Below, piece after piece: positions 51,341 to 61,651 of a stretch of 64,000 nucleotides of DNA. Source of the DNA: Arachidicoccus ginsenosidivorans (GTDB lineage: Bacteria > Bacteroidota > Bacteroidia > Chitinophagales > Chitinophagaceae); the NCBI RefSeq assembly GCF_007971385.1, contig NZ_CP042434.1:496001-560000 (forward strand), in the 5' to 3' direction. Numbering within the stretch: the first letter of the stretch is position 1; every line of letters starts with the position of its first letter. Below the pieces are notes generated by a model that had not been told where the DNA came from, did not search any database, and worked only from the letters and a program-made list of their open reading frames with translations. Made by a program: the position numbers and the translations under genes.

Positions 51341-52914
51341 CTGGCAAAAAAACAGAACGATTATGCACATAGGCTTGGAATAATCACTATATTTTTAAGC
51401 TTTAACCCTGTAGTGATTGCAGCTTTGCCGATTATAGTCAGATAGTATTTATAACTGTTTCCTACCTTTTTAATTATTCCCAGTACGCGTAATCTTTTTA
51501 GGATTCTGGAGATCTGTGACGCGGAGAGTGACTGACACCATTTTTTATATCTTTTGCTCTGAATCCATTAATATTAAATTCTCCACGTGTAAGTATCTGT
51601 ATGAGCTTAATGTCTTTTTTCTCAAAAAAATTTATTCCCTTGTAATTTCGGTTGTTTTCAACTTTAGGGTTTGTGATTTTATTGAGCTGCATTTTACCAC
51701 CTGTATGGTCCTCTATCGCAGAAATGAATTCAATATACCTCATGTTGGATGCACCTAGAAGATCTAAAAGTGGCTCCAGGCTGTAAATGTTTTTCTTGAC
51801 AGAAGCCTGCTTTTGGGATGTTGTTCCATCCCGGTGTTCTACTGTTCTGTAGTGTTTAAATTGAGACACATTATTGACGGTGGTCTCTATACGCAGTATT
51901 TTAGAATACTTATCGTACATTTTTATTGAAACAGTTCCCATTACATGCTTTATACGCCTACCTTCAATGCGTACATGGTAATTGTTACCTACCTCACCTA
52001 TATAGTTACCATGAAGTTTTTGACCGAGGAAACTGGCTATATTATCTGGTTTAACAGTATGTATGGCGGTTGATATCAGTTCATCATATATTAGAGCCAG
52101 ATCCTTTTGATCCTTAAAAACAATATCTGTGGAATATTCAACCTGCATGATAGACCAATGGTATTTTATATCAAATTCATTATGCACTGGACAATATAAA
52201 TTTGAAAGCCAATCAAGCTTTTTATGCAGTTTTTTAATGCTTAAATTGTCTGCCATCTTCTGTGCCTTCTTGAAATCTGCTATATTGTCGAAAGCATTAT
52301 CAAGCATCGAATAATCAATTCCTTTTTTTTGTAATTCCAAGGCTAACCAATTATGGCCATTAAGGTAAACCTGTAACATGAAAGGGCACCAGGTTGGCAC
52401 ACGTACATAGCCAAACCCAATCTCAGGGTTATTAAAATAAAAGTAATAATGCGGGCACTTCCCTTGCGTAGCTTTCAGAAAGGTTTTATGAGCGATCTTA
52501 TCATGCCACGGTTGGTACCTCTGGCATCCTTCCATTGCTGATAATATGCATATCAATCCTTGCTTCTCTCCATCCCAGTTCTCTTTTACAATGTCTTCCT
52601 TTCTGGCCTTATGGCTGCGAATAAATATAATATCCAAATTATATTTAGATGCCAGACACTCAGCATTGGTTCTTAATTGATCTCTGAAACCATCAGCAAA
52701 ATGGGCATAGTCAAATATTCAAACACCATGATCAAATAAATAATGACCCATACCATCAGCATAGCAGATACTGGGCAGTATTCCTTTTATTACTATCCGA
52801 TCGTAACAACCCAAGCAACCCAATATTTTGTCTGAATATCTATCTTGTATTAGTTCCATGGCCAAAATTTTAGCCAAGATACAATTTTATCCTTTTCGGT
52901 TCTGGCTTTGCCAG
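51341..52914. mobile_element. Candidate IS-like element with terminal inverted repeats
   Basis: The left end CTGGCAAA-(4)-CAGAAC (51341-51358) is matched in inverted orientation by the right end. That end, read on the complement of 52899-52914, is CTGGCAAA-(2)-CAGAAC. Between them a single gene fills the space, with its stop two bases from the left repeat and its start 40 bases from the right. The element cuts into a RecG-like gene on one side. It lies close to a truncated AbiEii gene on the other. No clear target duplication was found. I know no named IS family with these ends. Confidence 0.5.
51361..52859 (-). pseudogene. Unrecognised 499-residue protein of the IS-like element
   Basis: One gene of 499 codons if two lesions are repaired. 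They are an in-frame TGA at codon 47 (52719-52721, where GVxIFDYAHFADGFRDQLR reads through) and one missing base at about 51521-51530 that hides the C-terminus. Conserved-looking blocks are ILGCLGCYDRIVIKG, HYYFYFNNPEIGFGYVRVP, YHWSIMQVEYSTDIVF, SIKMYDKYSKILRIETTVN and a winged-helix end QISRILKRLRVLGIIKKVG. The YDK...LRIE pattern is faintly like Rep-type replication proteins. Function unknown; the inverted repeats suggest a transposition role. Confidence 0.6.
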
Positions 52915-52957
52915 GTTAGGAATTTAAAAGTAGTAATTGACTAATAATTGACACAAA

Positions 52958-53188
52958 TTAACATATATTATTACCATTCAAACACATAAAAACATCACTA
53001 GGTTCGGGAAGTAATAAAAGCAAGCTAGTCCCACCTTTAAATGTGTAATTCAGCCCAAATTTGACCAAATGCTCCACCAAAGAAAGGGCATAAATAACCA
53101 TTTCCATGATACTGGGGTCACTTTTCGTGTAAATTTTTCTATTGGCTTTAATCCAGTCAGGTGTATCCGATTCTGCAATATCATTAAT
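52958..53188 (-). pseudogene. AbiEii/AbiGii-type nucleotidyltransferase toxin, truncated
   Basis: About 75 residues remain, beginning right at the end of the AbiEi-like gene (NDIAESDTPDWIKANRKIYT) and reaching the toxin motif FKGGTSLLLLLPEP. The sequence then diverges and stops. The acidic DxD nucleotidyltransfer residues that should follow are missing, so the toxin must be inactive. No ATG is available in this frame. The break lies about 90 bases from the IS-like element. Confidence 0.75.
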
Positions 53189-53933
53189 CGACTAATTCTT
53201 TTAATAAAGTGTTTTTAGTAATAAATTCAAGCAATGCTTCCTCTTTGCCCCTTCTCTTACTGTACCCAAGCAATTTTGTAGTATTTATACAAAAATTTTT
53301 ATAGACAGCGTTGAAGATATGGATAAGCTCTCCTCCCTGAAATGGTGCGTAAAGGTTCTTATCAATAAACAAATCTACCAATATTTTTTCCAGTGTAGGG
53401 ACACTAAAGTGCTTTTTCTTTTGGATAGGCGCTTTTGTTACAAGCGTTTTAACAACGATAGTTTCCATTTGTTCATATATATACTTTTCAATTATATCTT
53501 CCGTAGGATTCAAGAATACATTTCTATAATTAGCATCCTTTAAAAAATAAAATACGGATTCTATTGCTGATGCCTCTACTTCTACCACCGTTAAAAATCT
53601 CCCTGACTGATGTATTGTCCATACATTCAGCCACTTTGTACTCCATACACAATTATGAGCCGCAGAGAACTGTTTATTAACTTTTCTGCCAAGCGCTTGC
53701 AACTTAGGAGAGGTCACTGGTTGAAATTTGCTTTTCTCCACCAGTGTGTAGATATTCCGCTTCACAGGTTGCAGTATATTTTTTTCTTTAAGGTTATAAA
53801 TACGCCAACCAAAAGTAGCCAGGCTCAAATCTGGCTCAAACAACCTATAGAATTCATAAAGTTCATCCCGGGTAATAAATTCTTTTCCGCGAAATTTCTC
53901 TTCTAATTGATATGTCAAAAAATCCGTACTCAT
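53184..53933 (-). CDS. AbiEi-like antitoxin (DUF6577-type)
   Basis: 249 residues, intact. The N-terminal winged-helix domain (ITRDELYEFYRLFEPDLSLATFGWRIYNLKEKNIL) is followed by a C-terminal domain (AAHNCVWSTKWLNVWTIHQSGRFLTVVEVE). This layout is that of AbiEi-related antitoxins of type IV systems, which repress their own promoter and neutralise a nucleotidyltransferase. The partner toxin overlaps its stop but is truncated. Two palindromes upstream look like its operators. Confidence 0.8.
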   Translation of the reverse strand: MSTDFLTYQLEEKFRGKEFITRDELYEFYRLFEPDLSLATFGWRIYNLKEKNILQPVKRNIYTLVEKSKFQPVTSPKLQALGRKVNKQFSAAHNCVWSTKWLNVWTIHQSGRFLTVVEVEASAIESVFYFLKDANYRNVFLNPTEDIIEKYIYEQMETIVVKTLVTKAPIQKKKHFSVPTLEKILVDLFIDKNLYAPFQGGELIHIFNAVYKNFCINTTKLLGYSKRRGKEEALLEFITKNTLLKELVD

Positions 53934-53969
53934 TTTTTGTTATATTATCCAAATTTAAATCAAAAAACG

Positions 53970-54036
53970 GACAATAAAACTATTATATAGTCAAATTTTT
54001 GAAACCAAAAAAAGACAATAAATGAATTTTATTGTC
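53970..54036 (-). promoter_or_regulatory. Two 23-base palindromic operators upstream of the AbiEi-like gene
   Basis: Site 2 (54014-54036) is GACAATAAA, 5 bases, TTTATTGTC, a perfect palindrome. Site 1 (53970-53992) has the same left half GACAATAAA and a degenerate right half ending AGTC, same total length. They are 44 bases apart. AbiEi proteins are known to bind paired inverted repeats for autoregulation. Confidence 0.6.
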
Positions 54037-54133
54037 AAATATTTGATTACATAATTTATTGTTAAATTAAAATATTTATTCTACGAATTACGCCTCCTAC
54101 GTAGATTAGTACGATCAATTACTATCATATGAT

Positions 54134-54162
54134 AAATTGTCGTATTGCCAATACGACAATTT
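54134..54162. repeat. Perfect 29-base palindrome
   Basis: Arms AAATTGTCGTATTG (54134-54147) and its complement (54149-54162) flank one base. It sits 12 bases from the hsdM fragment end. It could be a terminator or a recombination scar. Confidence 0.75.
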
Positions 54163-54173
54163 TCCTTAATTCC

Positions 54174-54299
54174 TCAATATGCATTCAAAAATGAGCCCAC
54201 ATTATTCCATTTCACCTGGGAGACATCAATATCACGAATTGCCAGGTTCATCTTTGCCAACCGCCAGGAGGTCTGGTTGCCTTCCTGGCCATAAATGGT
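54174..54299 (-). pseudogene. hsdM (type I restriction methylase) fragment
   Basis: A 41-codon scrap reads [21 protein letters not shown], the conserved block before the catalytic NPPF motif of type I methyltransferase subunits. It stops before that motif. Nothing else of an hsd locus is found. It shows that a restriction system was once here. The rest of 54300-54800 holds no recognisable gene. Confidence 0.75.
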
Positions 54300-54801
54300 C
54301 GACTTATTATTCCTGAATTATTTAGCCTAAAAATTGGTAGTTGAATTACAAGGTCCTACTATTTCAGGCCTCCGTAACACAATTAGGGACAAGAATTCCA
54401 TAATATCAATGCTATTCATAAGCCTCGATTTGGATCTAGACCTGGCCATTTGAGGAATATCAAAGGTTCCTTTAAAAAGCTCCTTATGAAATGGCTCAAA
54501 GAAACATTGAATATTCTACAGAAAAATTTGGTTTTCAAATAATTATCCAAGCTAAAATGAAGTAGTCGCAAATTGCGACTGAATCGAAACGGTAATTATA
54601 TTATCCTTAGAACAGTAACCTACTTGTACTCTACCCTTATTCTATTACAAATAAAGGAAATAATTGCCCTTATTTTGTTACAAATTTCCTGGTGTTTCTT
54701 TATCGGATGCTATACCGGCGCCCTATAGTTTACGGATAGCCAATAGCTTCTAATACCTTTATTTAGAATGACTCGATAACATTTTCGGTGATTGGTGGCC
54801 T

Positions 54802-55893
54802 TTATTCGAATTCTACTGGTTCAATAAACTGCTTGCCAAAAGTAAAAGGAATTACTTTTTCATGTTGCAGGCGGCCTATAATAATAGCAGGGTGCGTATT
54901 AAACTTTTTGGAAAACTCAACCACCTCCCCCACCTTAATAACCTTTCGTTGTAAAATTTCCTTTTCCTCGTCTTTAGACAGTGTCCACTTTATAGCAAAT
55001 TCATCGGCTTCCTTTTCCTTTTGTAAATCTTTATCTGAATAGTCTACATCTTCCATGAAAATCTCCTTCTTGCCATGCAATAAAATATGTCCAGCTTCAT
55101 GAAAAAAGGTAACCCAGAAAATATCATAGCGGTTATAGCGTCCTGTTAACTGAATTAATGGCGTATCATTCAACCAACGAGTACTTCCATTTATTGGAGC
55201 TTTTTTTATACAAGAAGTGTGAACCACCTTTACACCAGCATCAAAGCATATCGTTTGCAACTGTTTAAATAAATCCTTCGGATGCTTGGCCATAATTTTT
55301 TTTATTACAGGCAGACTGTCCTTAAATTTCTTTTCAATGTAAGGTTGGGCATTAAGTTCTGCCGCCTGTAAATCCCCTTTACGCAACCATGCAGACACTG
55401 CATGACACTCCTTGGTATGCGATAGTGAAATACGAAAGGCCACTTTCAGCTGTTGCTTGCAATAATAATCTTCCCAACCAGTATGGCTGCTAAGGCTGAA
55501 GAATGCTAACAACTCAGCAGTTTTCTCTTCAATAGTTGTTCTAACAGGTAGCCAACCCTTTTTTTGCATGTCAGCAATCGGAAAATTTCTCGCCCATTGT
55601 GTAGATTGATTTAAAAGTTCTAAGCGTTCCTTACGAGCAACAAATTCATCATAATTACGCTGCATGTTAAGCCAAAAATGAGCAGGAATTTTAAGCACAT
55701 TTTCAAATTGCACCGCCATGTCAGCAGTGATGCTACTTTTGCCCTTTAATATAGCAAATACTGTTTTTTCAGGCTTGCCTGTCCGAACAGCAAATTCCTT
55801 AGGCCCCATACACATTTCTTGTAACTTTTCGGCAAGGGTTTCACCTGGATGAAAAAAGGTCTGCGGATTATACTTATTTATTATATTTGCCAT
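54802..55893 (-). CDS. HigA-type antitoxin fused to ImmA/IrrE metallopeptidase
   Basis: 363 residues. An XRE/HigA-like helix-turn-helix domain lies at about 12-75 (HPGETLAEKLQEMCMGPKEFA, ITADMAVQFENVL). The C-terminal domain has the zinc site HEAGH (265-269) with the downstream acidic EADEFA. Fused antitoxin-peptidases of this kind pair with HigB/RelE toxins. The toxin gene precedes it by 24 bases on the same strand. The peptidase might cleave a repressor in response to stress; that is inferred from ImmA relatives. Confidence 0.88.
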   Translation of the reverse strand: MANIINKYNPQTFFHPGETLAEKLQEMCMGPKEFAVRTGKPEKTVFAILKGKSSITADMAVQFENVLKIPAHFWLNMQRNYDEFVARKERLELLNQSTQWARNFPIADMQKKGWLPVRTTIEEKTAELLAFFSLSSHTGWEDYYCKQQLKVAFRISLSHTKECHAVSAWLRKGDLQAAELNAQPYIEKKFKDSLPVIKKIMAKHPKDLFKQLQTICFDAGVKVVHTSCIKKAPINGSTRWLNDTPLIQLTGRYNRYDIFWVTFFHEAGHILLHGKKEIFMEDVDYSDKDLQKEKEADEFAIKWTLSKDEEKEILQRKVIKVGEVVEFSKKFNTHPAIIIGRLQHEKVIPFTFGKQFIEPVEFE

Positions 55894-55917
55894 AGTCTGT
55901 TATGATTGACTTCTCTT

Positions 55918-56253
55918 TTATTTGCCATGGTAATTGGTCACCTCAATAATTTCAATGCCCATTATCTCCATCCAAATAGATTGCCCATTCTCATGGGTTG
56001 GAACAGGGCTCTCATGGGGCTCAAACACCAGCCGGTATGGTTGGTCGAGATCACAGCCCCACTTTCCTTTATAATTACCTACAAATTCATGATAATGACC
56101 AGGTAAGTAACGAACACCCTCCAGGGTGTAGGCTCTCTGAAGATCGCCGAGGCGTCTATTATAGAGCTTAGCCCGATTTATCCCAACTCCTTTTGGCACT
56201 TCTTGTAATCATTAGCTAGTTTTTCAAGTTTTTTTCTTAAAGGCAATTTTCAC
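55918..56253 (-). CDS. HigB/RelE-type toxin, homopolymer errors
   Basis: 111 residues after repair, an mRNA interferase-like toxin. The intact portion reads LGDLQRAYTLEGVRYLPGHYHE, WGCDLDQPYRLVFEPHE and MEIMGIEIIEVTNYHGK, typical of this HigB subgroup. The N-terminus KKLEKLANDYKKCQKELGINRAK is recovered by adding one base to CCC 56182-56184 and removing one from a T7 run (56229-56235). It would then start at GTG 56253. Toxin-first order with the HigA-peptidase downstream is typical. Confidence 0.8.
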
Positions 56254-56441
56254 GGCAATAATACGGTTTTTTAAATAACAGCAAATGTAAGTTTAATTAA
56301 ATAAACAGACAAGCTTTCAGACGCATTTGTTAACTTATGTATCGAAATTCGAGAATTTAAGTGACAATATTTGGGAATAAATTCTTTCTAATTATATTTG
56401 ATATCCATTCCATATTATATTTAATTCTTCCTAACCTCGGA

Positions 56442-56603
56442 TCAAATATAAAATAACCGCTTCATTACTTCCATTTGTTTTTCCAAAACGCCGCCATCAG
56501 GAATGGCTGACTTAATTTTTTTCCCAATTGTTTTCGAGGCCCTAGCCGTAAGAGGCGCTTCATCTGTTTTTATCCATTCATTGGCAATGGGCGTGGGAAT
56601 TTT
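56442..56603 (-). pseudogene. Short coding remnant, family unknown
   Basis: A 53-codon open frame without a start reads PIANEWIKTDEAPLTARASK...SAIPDGGVLEKQMEVMKRLFYI. It has protein-like composition, but I do not recognise it. It lies in the 540-base gap between HigB and the DUF6088-like gene, otherwise empty. Confidence 0.3.
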
Positions 56604-56797
56604 TAATATCGGTCAACAACGCCTACAACCTGTAACAAACCCTGGGCACTAAATGGCAAATAAAATGCTGCAACTAGCCAAAATTAATATTTCCAGTAGT
56701 TGGCGCACACATTACCAATAGCCATCCTTACGCTCGATGAATAAAATTTACATTAAAACACCTGCGCAATTAATTTAAAATTTGAATATTTGTGCAT

Positions 56798-57370
56798 ATG
56801 AAAAGTCTGGATAAAGTAAAAGAACACCTAAAACCTGGAGAGGTTTATCACAGAGCTGACCTCAGGAAGTGGTCCACTTCTATTGACCGCCATATGCAGG
56901 AATTGGTGAAAGAAGGAACGATAGAAAAGCTATTTAGAGGTATATATTATGTCCCTTCACAAAGCGTATTTGGAAAAGTTCCAGCAGATGAACAGAAGCT
57001 GGTAAAAGCTTTTTTAAAAGATCACCGTTTTGTCATCGTGTCATTCAACGATTACAACGCCCTGGGAGTAGGAACCACTCAACTTTATAAGGAACGCAGG
57101 GTTTATAATCACAGCCGACAAGGTGATTTTAAATTAGGCAATCGCACTTTCCGGTTTATTAGGAAGCCTTATGTTCCGAGTAAGGTGACCAAATAGTTAT
57201 TGTTGGTTGATCTGGTCAATAATTTAAAATCTTTGGCAGAAGATCAGACCTTGTTAACAGAAAATATAGCAAAACGTTCTGGCGAGATGAATTCCCATCA
57301 GCTAAAACAACTTGCTCGTGATTTTGGAACTGTCAACACTAGAAAACTATTTGATTCATTGACAAGCTAA
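56798..57370 (+). pseudogene. DUF6088/AbiEi-like antitoxin gene with internal stop
   Basis: 190 codons from ATG 56798. The N-terminal winged helix (GEVYHRADLRKWSTSIDRHMQELVKEGTIEKLFRG) and the body match DUF6088 proteins, AbiEi-like antitoxin partners. A TAG at 57194-57196 interrupts the frame. Reading through gives VTKxLLLVDLVNNLKSLAED...DSLTS, the expected C-terminus, so a single G-to-T change likely made the stop. No nucleotidyltransferase toxin follows; only a 32-codon scrap (LIYLRDHKRIQELTRIIKEE) lies downstream. Confidence 0.72.
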
Positions 57371-57475
57371 CAACCTGATCCTTATTTATTTACGCGACCA
57401 CAAACGCATTCAAGAACTTACTCGCATTATTAAGGAGGAAAAGGACATTTCCATAAGTCTTAGAGATATCACGTA

Positions 57476-60400
57476 TTAATCCAGCCGAAAAATCTCTTTA
57501 AGTTCTTTATTGCTGAGATTGCCTATCCAACTTTCTCCTGAACTGACGGTCAGATCTGCCAGCTTCTTTTTGGATTGTATCATCGCATCAATTTTTTCCT
57601 CAAATGTATTTTTAGTTATAAACCGATGTACAAATACATTCCTCTGCTGTCCAATACGGAAAGCTCTATCTGTTGCCTGGGCCTCCACGGCCGGATTCCA
57701 CCATAAGTCAAAATGAATAACGTGGTTCGCCGCAGTGAGGTTCAATCCTGTACCAGCTGCCTTAAGAGACAAAATAAAAACCTTATCCGCTGGATTTTGC
57801 TGAAAGGCATCCGTCATTTCTTTGCGTTGTTTAATTGAGCAACCTCCATGGTAGAATAATGGCTTTTCTTTATAACGCTCTTCAATAAAATATTGCAATA
57901 AAAGCCCCATTTCCTTGAACTGCGTGAAAATGAGCACTTTTTCTCCGGTTTCTGCTATTGTATCTAATTTCTCAAACAGTAAATCCATTTTGCCGCTAAG
58001 CTGACTGTTCAAGATTTTATTTTTTAAAAACTGCGTCGGATGATTGCAAATTTGTTTTAATGCCAGGATGAGCTGCAAGACCAGGCCTTTTCTTGCAAAT
58101 AATGATTTTTTGTCTTTGGGATCCATGGCTTCTATCGACTTCATTGCCTCTTTTAGCGTTGATTCATAGAGACTGGCCTGAGACTCAGTCAAATTCGCAT
58201 AACTATTGATCTCTACCTTATCGGGGAGATCACTGATGATTTTCTTGTCGGTTTTAAGCCGGCGCATCATAAAAGGCGCAATCACTTTTTTGAGTTTAGC
58301 CGCAACATCTTCATCATTTAAGGACTCAATGGGCTTACCATAGTTCTCCTGAAAAGCATTTAAATCCCCTAACAAGTTTCTGTTACTATAGTCCATGATT
58401 GACCAGAGTTCGCTGAGTCTGTTTTCCACCGGTGTGCCACTCATGGCAATAAAATTTTTGGCCTCAATACTTTTAATGGCTTTAGATTGCCGCGTATACT
58501 GGTTTTTAATATTCTGTGCTTCATCTATAATGAGAGAATGCCAGGGGAGTTTCTTTAGTTTGGCACTATCTGATCTGGCAATACCATAAGAGGTCAATAA
58601 AATATCAAAATCCTTTGCAATTTTGCGTTGGTTGCCATGAAAAACCTGCACTTTCAAACTGGGCGCAAACCGCTCAATTTCTGCAGACCAGTTGGTCAGC
58701 AGACCTGTTGGCGCTACAATCAATGCCTTTTCCTTATCAAGGCTTCCTTCTTGTTTAAACTTCAGTAAAGTAGTAATGACTTGCAAAGTCTTCCCGAGTC
58801 CCATATCATCAGCAATGACAGAACCAAAGCCAATCTTGGCATTATGATACATCCAGTTATACCCTCTTAACTGATAAGGGCGAAGTGTTGCCTTAAGCCC
58901 TTAGGCGGACTTATGGTTGCTACTTTGGTCAATTTTTCAATTATCTTGGCTGCATCCAAAGAGATGGCAATATCGGCACCTTCATAATCTTCACTTAAGG
59001 CTGCTCTTAGCACATCCATTGGTTGGATTACCTTTCTATCACTAAAATGCTGATGCAATTTTTGTAGATCCTCCTTGCTGACATATAGGTATTGTGACTT
59101 GTATTTAATCAGGCGGTCCGATTGGGTCAAAAGCTTTCTAAATTCCGCTTCACTTATCACTTGATCTCCGATAGCCACTTGCCAATCAAATGCGAGCATT
59201 TCATGCAATTTGAGCATGCCATTTCCTTTCGTGGCAGAAATCTTCATGGAGGCTTTTGGCCTCAGGATGTTTTGCAAGGATTTAGGAAGCAGGACATCTA
59301 TATCCATGAGTTGAATGACTGGCACCATATTAAATAGAAATGTTGCAAAAGCGTCTTGATGCAAAACTATTGGAGATTTTGCCTTATTATAAATATATTG
59401 CCCTAAATTAGGCAGCGCCTCCTCCAATTGCAAAACCGCTTGCAATATTTCAAGTCTAGTTTTGTCATATTTAGCTTGTTGCAGTATCGCAGCCAAAGTC
59501 ACAAAGCGTTTGGAGGACGAGCTATCAATCCCCACCTCAATGTCTAGGTTAAAAGCATCTTTATTGGTTTCTTTAACCAGAATCCTAGGTTTATATTTTG
59601 CGGCCCCCAGATGATAACGTTGCAACCACGTTTGTATAGCTCCACTGATTCCCTCCTCACTTATCTGATTAAAAGCCATAGACGCTCCCTGAAAAAACAG
59701 GCGTAAAAAGCTATCTGGTTCCTGCCTCTGACTCACCTCTTCAATCCAATGACTAATTAAAAGGGAAAGAAATTGCACGGCTTCATCATTGAAGGTTGCA
59801 ATAGTTGCCGATTTCTTTTTATCCACAAATTGCAAGTAGCCTGCTGGGTAAAACTGTGCAAAACGATCCATCAAAAGCCGCACCTCACTACTGATTAATG
59901 CAGGTAGCCACCTGATCTTGGTATCTCCCTTTTTTGTCAGAAATACCTGCGGAATTATGGCACCCTTAGCCAATAAATGCAAAGCGAACTGCAGCCCATG
60001 AAATAGCACCGCAATAGATTGCTGATAATCAGGTAGATGAACAGCTGGTATACTTAAAATAGTTTCAGCTGTCTGCTCAAATGAGACAGGTAAATCATCC
60101 AGCAGAAATTCACCACAAAAAGCCTCATCTATTAAGACCAGCACATGACTATGACGGCTAAACGGCTGCAGTTCCTTCCCTTCCTGCCTTGATTGCCGGT
60201 CTTGGTCAATGATTTTATTTGCCTGCAATATAACTCTGTGGAGTGCCTGGCTGTATTTGGGCAAAAAATCTTTGGTGCCACTATAGAATACTGGGGCTGG
60301 TTTTAATAGAGCAACAAGTGGTGCTTCGATATCTTTGAGGTCACCATATGCTAATTTAAGTGTAACAGAAGGGACCTGCTTGTTTTTCCCCTGAACTTTA

Positions 60401-61002
60401 TTACCACTTTTATTGCTGCTTTTATTGCTGTTTTGAAGTAGCAGCAATTCATCCAGCATTGGAACACGCTGATTTTCCATTACCGTCCCTGTTCCTTCAC
60501 CTTGGAAAGCTTCCAACAACTTCACCTGTCGAAGTTCAAATACAACGAAGGGATCAAGATCAATTTGTTCACTAATCTTATAAATTACCGCAGCCAGGTG
60601 CTTACAAGGGACTGCAGAATCTGGACAACTACAATGCATTGACAGATCTTTCCAGGACTCAGGAAAGATCTGCAAACCTTCATCCTTGGCGAGTTCCAGG
60701 ATTTGAGGGTCCAGTTGCCGGTTTAATAATTTGGAAACCAATGAGGGGTGTTCTTTTAATGACTGCAGGAAGCGCTCCAATTTGGAAGGGGCAAAAGGCG
60801 GCAGTGTGATGGAGATCTTGTAAGGCTTATAACTACTCCCCTGGACCTCAGCCTGGATAGCGCCACCGGCAATAGTAATTGATTTCACAGAGCCATTTCT
60901 GGCATATCTACTGCCCCTGGGCAGTCGGTTACTATAATCGATCTGACTTAACGCGTTTAACCAAGATTCCCCCCACCATGTTTTTCCAAAAAATTTGCTC
61001 AT
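57476..61002 (-). CDS. SWIM-SNF2 family helicase, one-base frameshift
   Basis: 1175 residues after repair. An N-terminal SWIM zinc finger has CSCPDSAVPCKH (C124, C126, C133, H135). A long middle region follows. The C-terminal SNF2 ATPase has DDMGLGKT (Walker A), LIIDEAQNIKN, MSGTPVENRLSELW and the helicase C motif AQATDRAFRIGQ. The frame breaks in TT 58894-58895. One more base gives LKATLRPYQLRGYNWMYHN, the Q-like motif of SNF2 enzymes. Such proteins act on DNA or nucleoprotein; several phage-defence systems use SNF2 enzymes, but no partner is evident. Confidence 0.88.
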
Positions 61003-61295
61003 CGCCGCCTATAATTGAAGCTTTAGTACCTTAAAAATTGGGCATAAAAGTACAATTAATGTTTTGAATCGCCCTAAGCGACGTCGTAACACTAAAAACA
61101 AATTTAAGATCAGTCGCTTAGATGGTGTTTAACCAGTTACTCAACATAGGTTTTACTATCTGCACCTCCCGGTTTCCCCCTCTTCTTTAGGCATGTGGCA
61201 TTTCAAAGGTTCAAAAAGCAAAGGGCCGCTAGTCTTGAGCTGGGTTTAATATTCTTTAAAATGACCATTCAGCTTACATGATTCGATTAGGCTCC

Positions 61296-61460
61296 CTATC
61301 TGTTTTTCTTGGCTGAATTCCCAACCTTCGAATTCTTTTTTAACCGCTCAATTTGTTTCAATGCCTCTTCATAAGTGGTCGGCGGTTGCCTTTTAAGGAT
61401 TTCTCGCCCTCTGAGTGAATTTTCTTCAAATGACAATTTTAAATTTTTCTCTTTCACCAT
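61296..61460 (-). CDS. Hypothetical small protein
   Basis: 54 residues from the ATG at 61460 (MVKEKNLKLSFEEN); starts at 61466 and 61508 are also possible. Charged and helical (TYEEALKQIERLKK), no family recognised. It could be a small antitoxin-like protein in a defence-rich region. Confidence is low, as no promoter or partner is visible. Confidence 0.35.
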   Translation of the reverse strand: MVKEKNLKLSFEENSLRGREILKRQPPTTYEEALKQIERLKKNSKVGNSAKKNR

Positions 61461-61651
61461 CGACATGCATTTGTACAAAGTTATGAAAAAGTAAAAATAA
61501 GTAACCATTTCGTACGTAATTGATTACCAGAATCTAAAAAACATTAAAATAATCTCGTGGAATGCATTTTACGAGATTTCACTATTTACCGTTCGCCTAC
61601 TACACGTAATTCAGTGTTATTCATAAAACGGGCTATTATCGCTTTTACCCT

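Noticed and set aside
51300..52960. Target-site duplication around the IS-like element
   Set aside because: Flanks share only short AT-rich words (TTTAA); no exact direct repeat abuts both ends.
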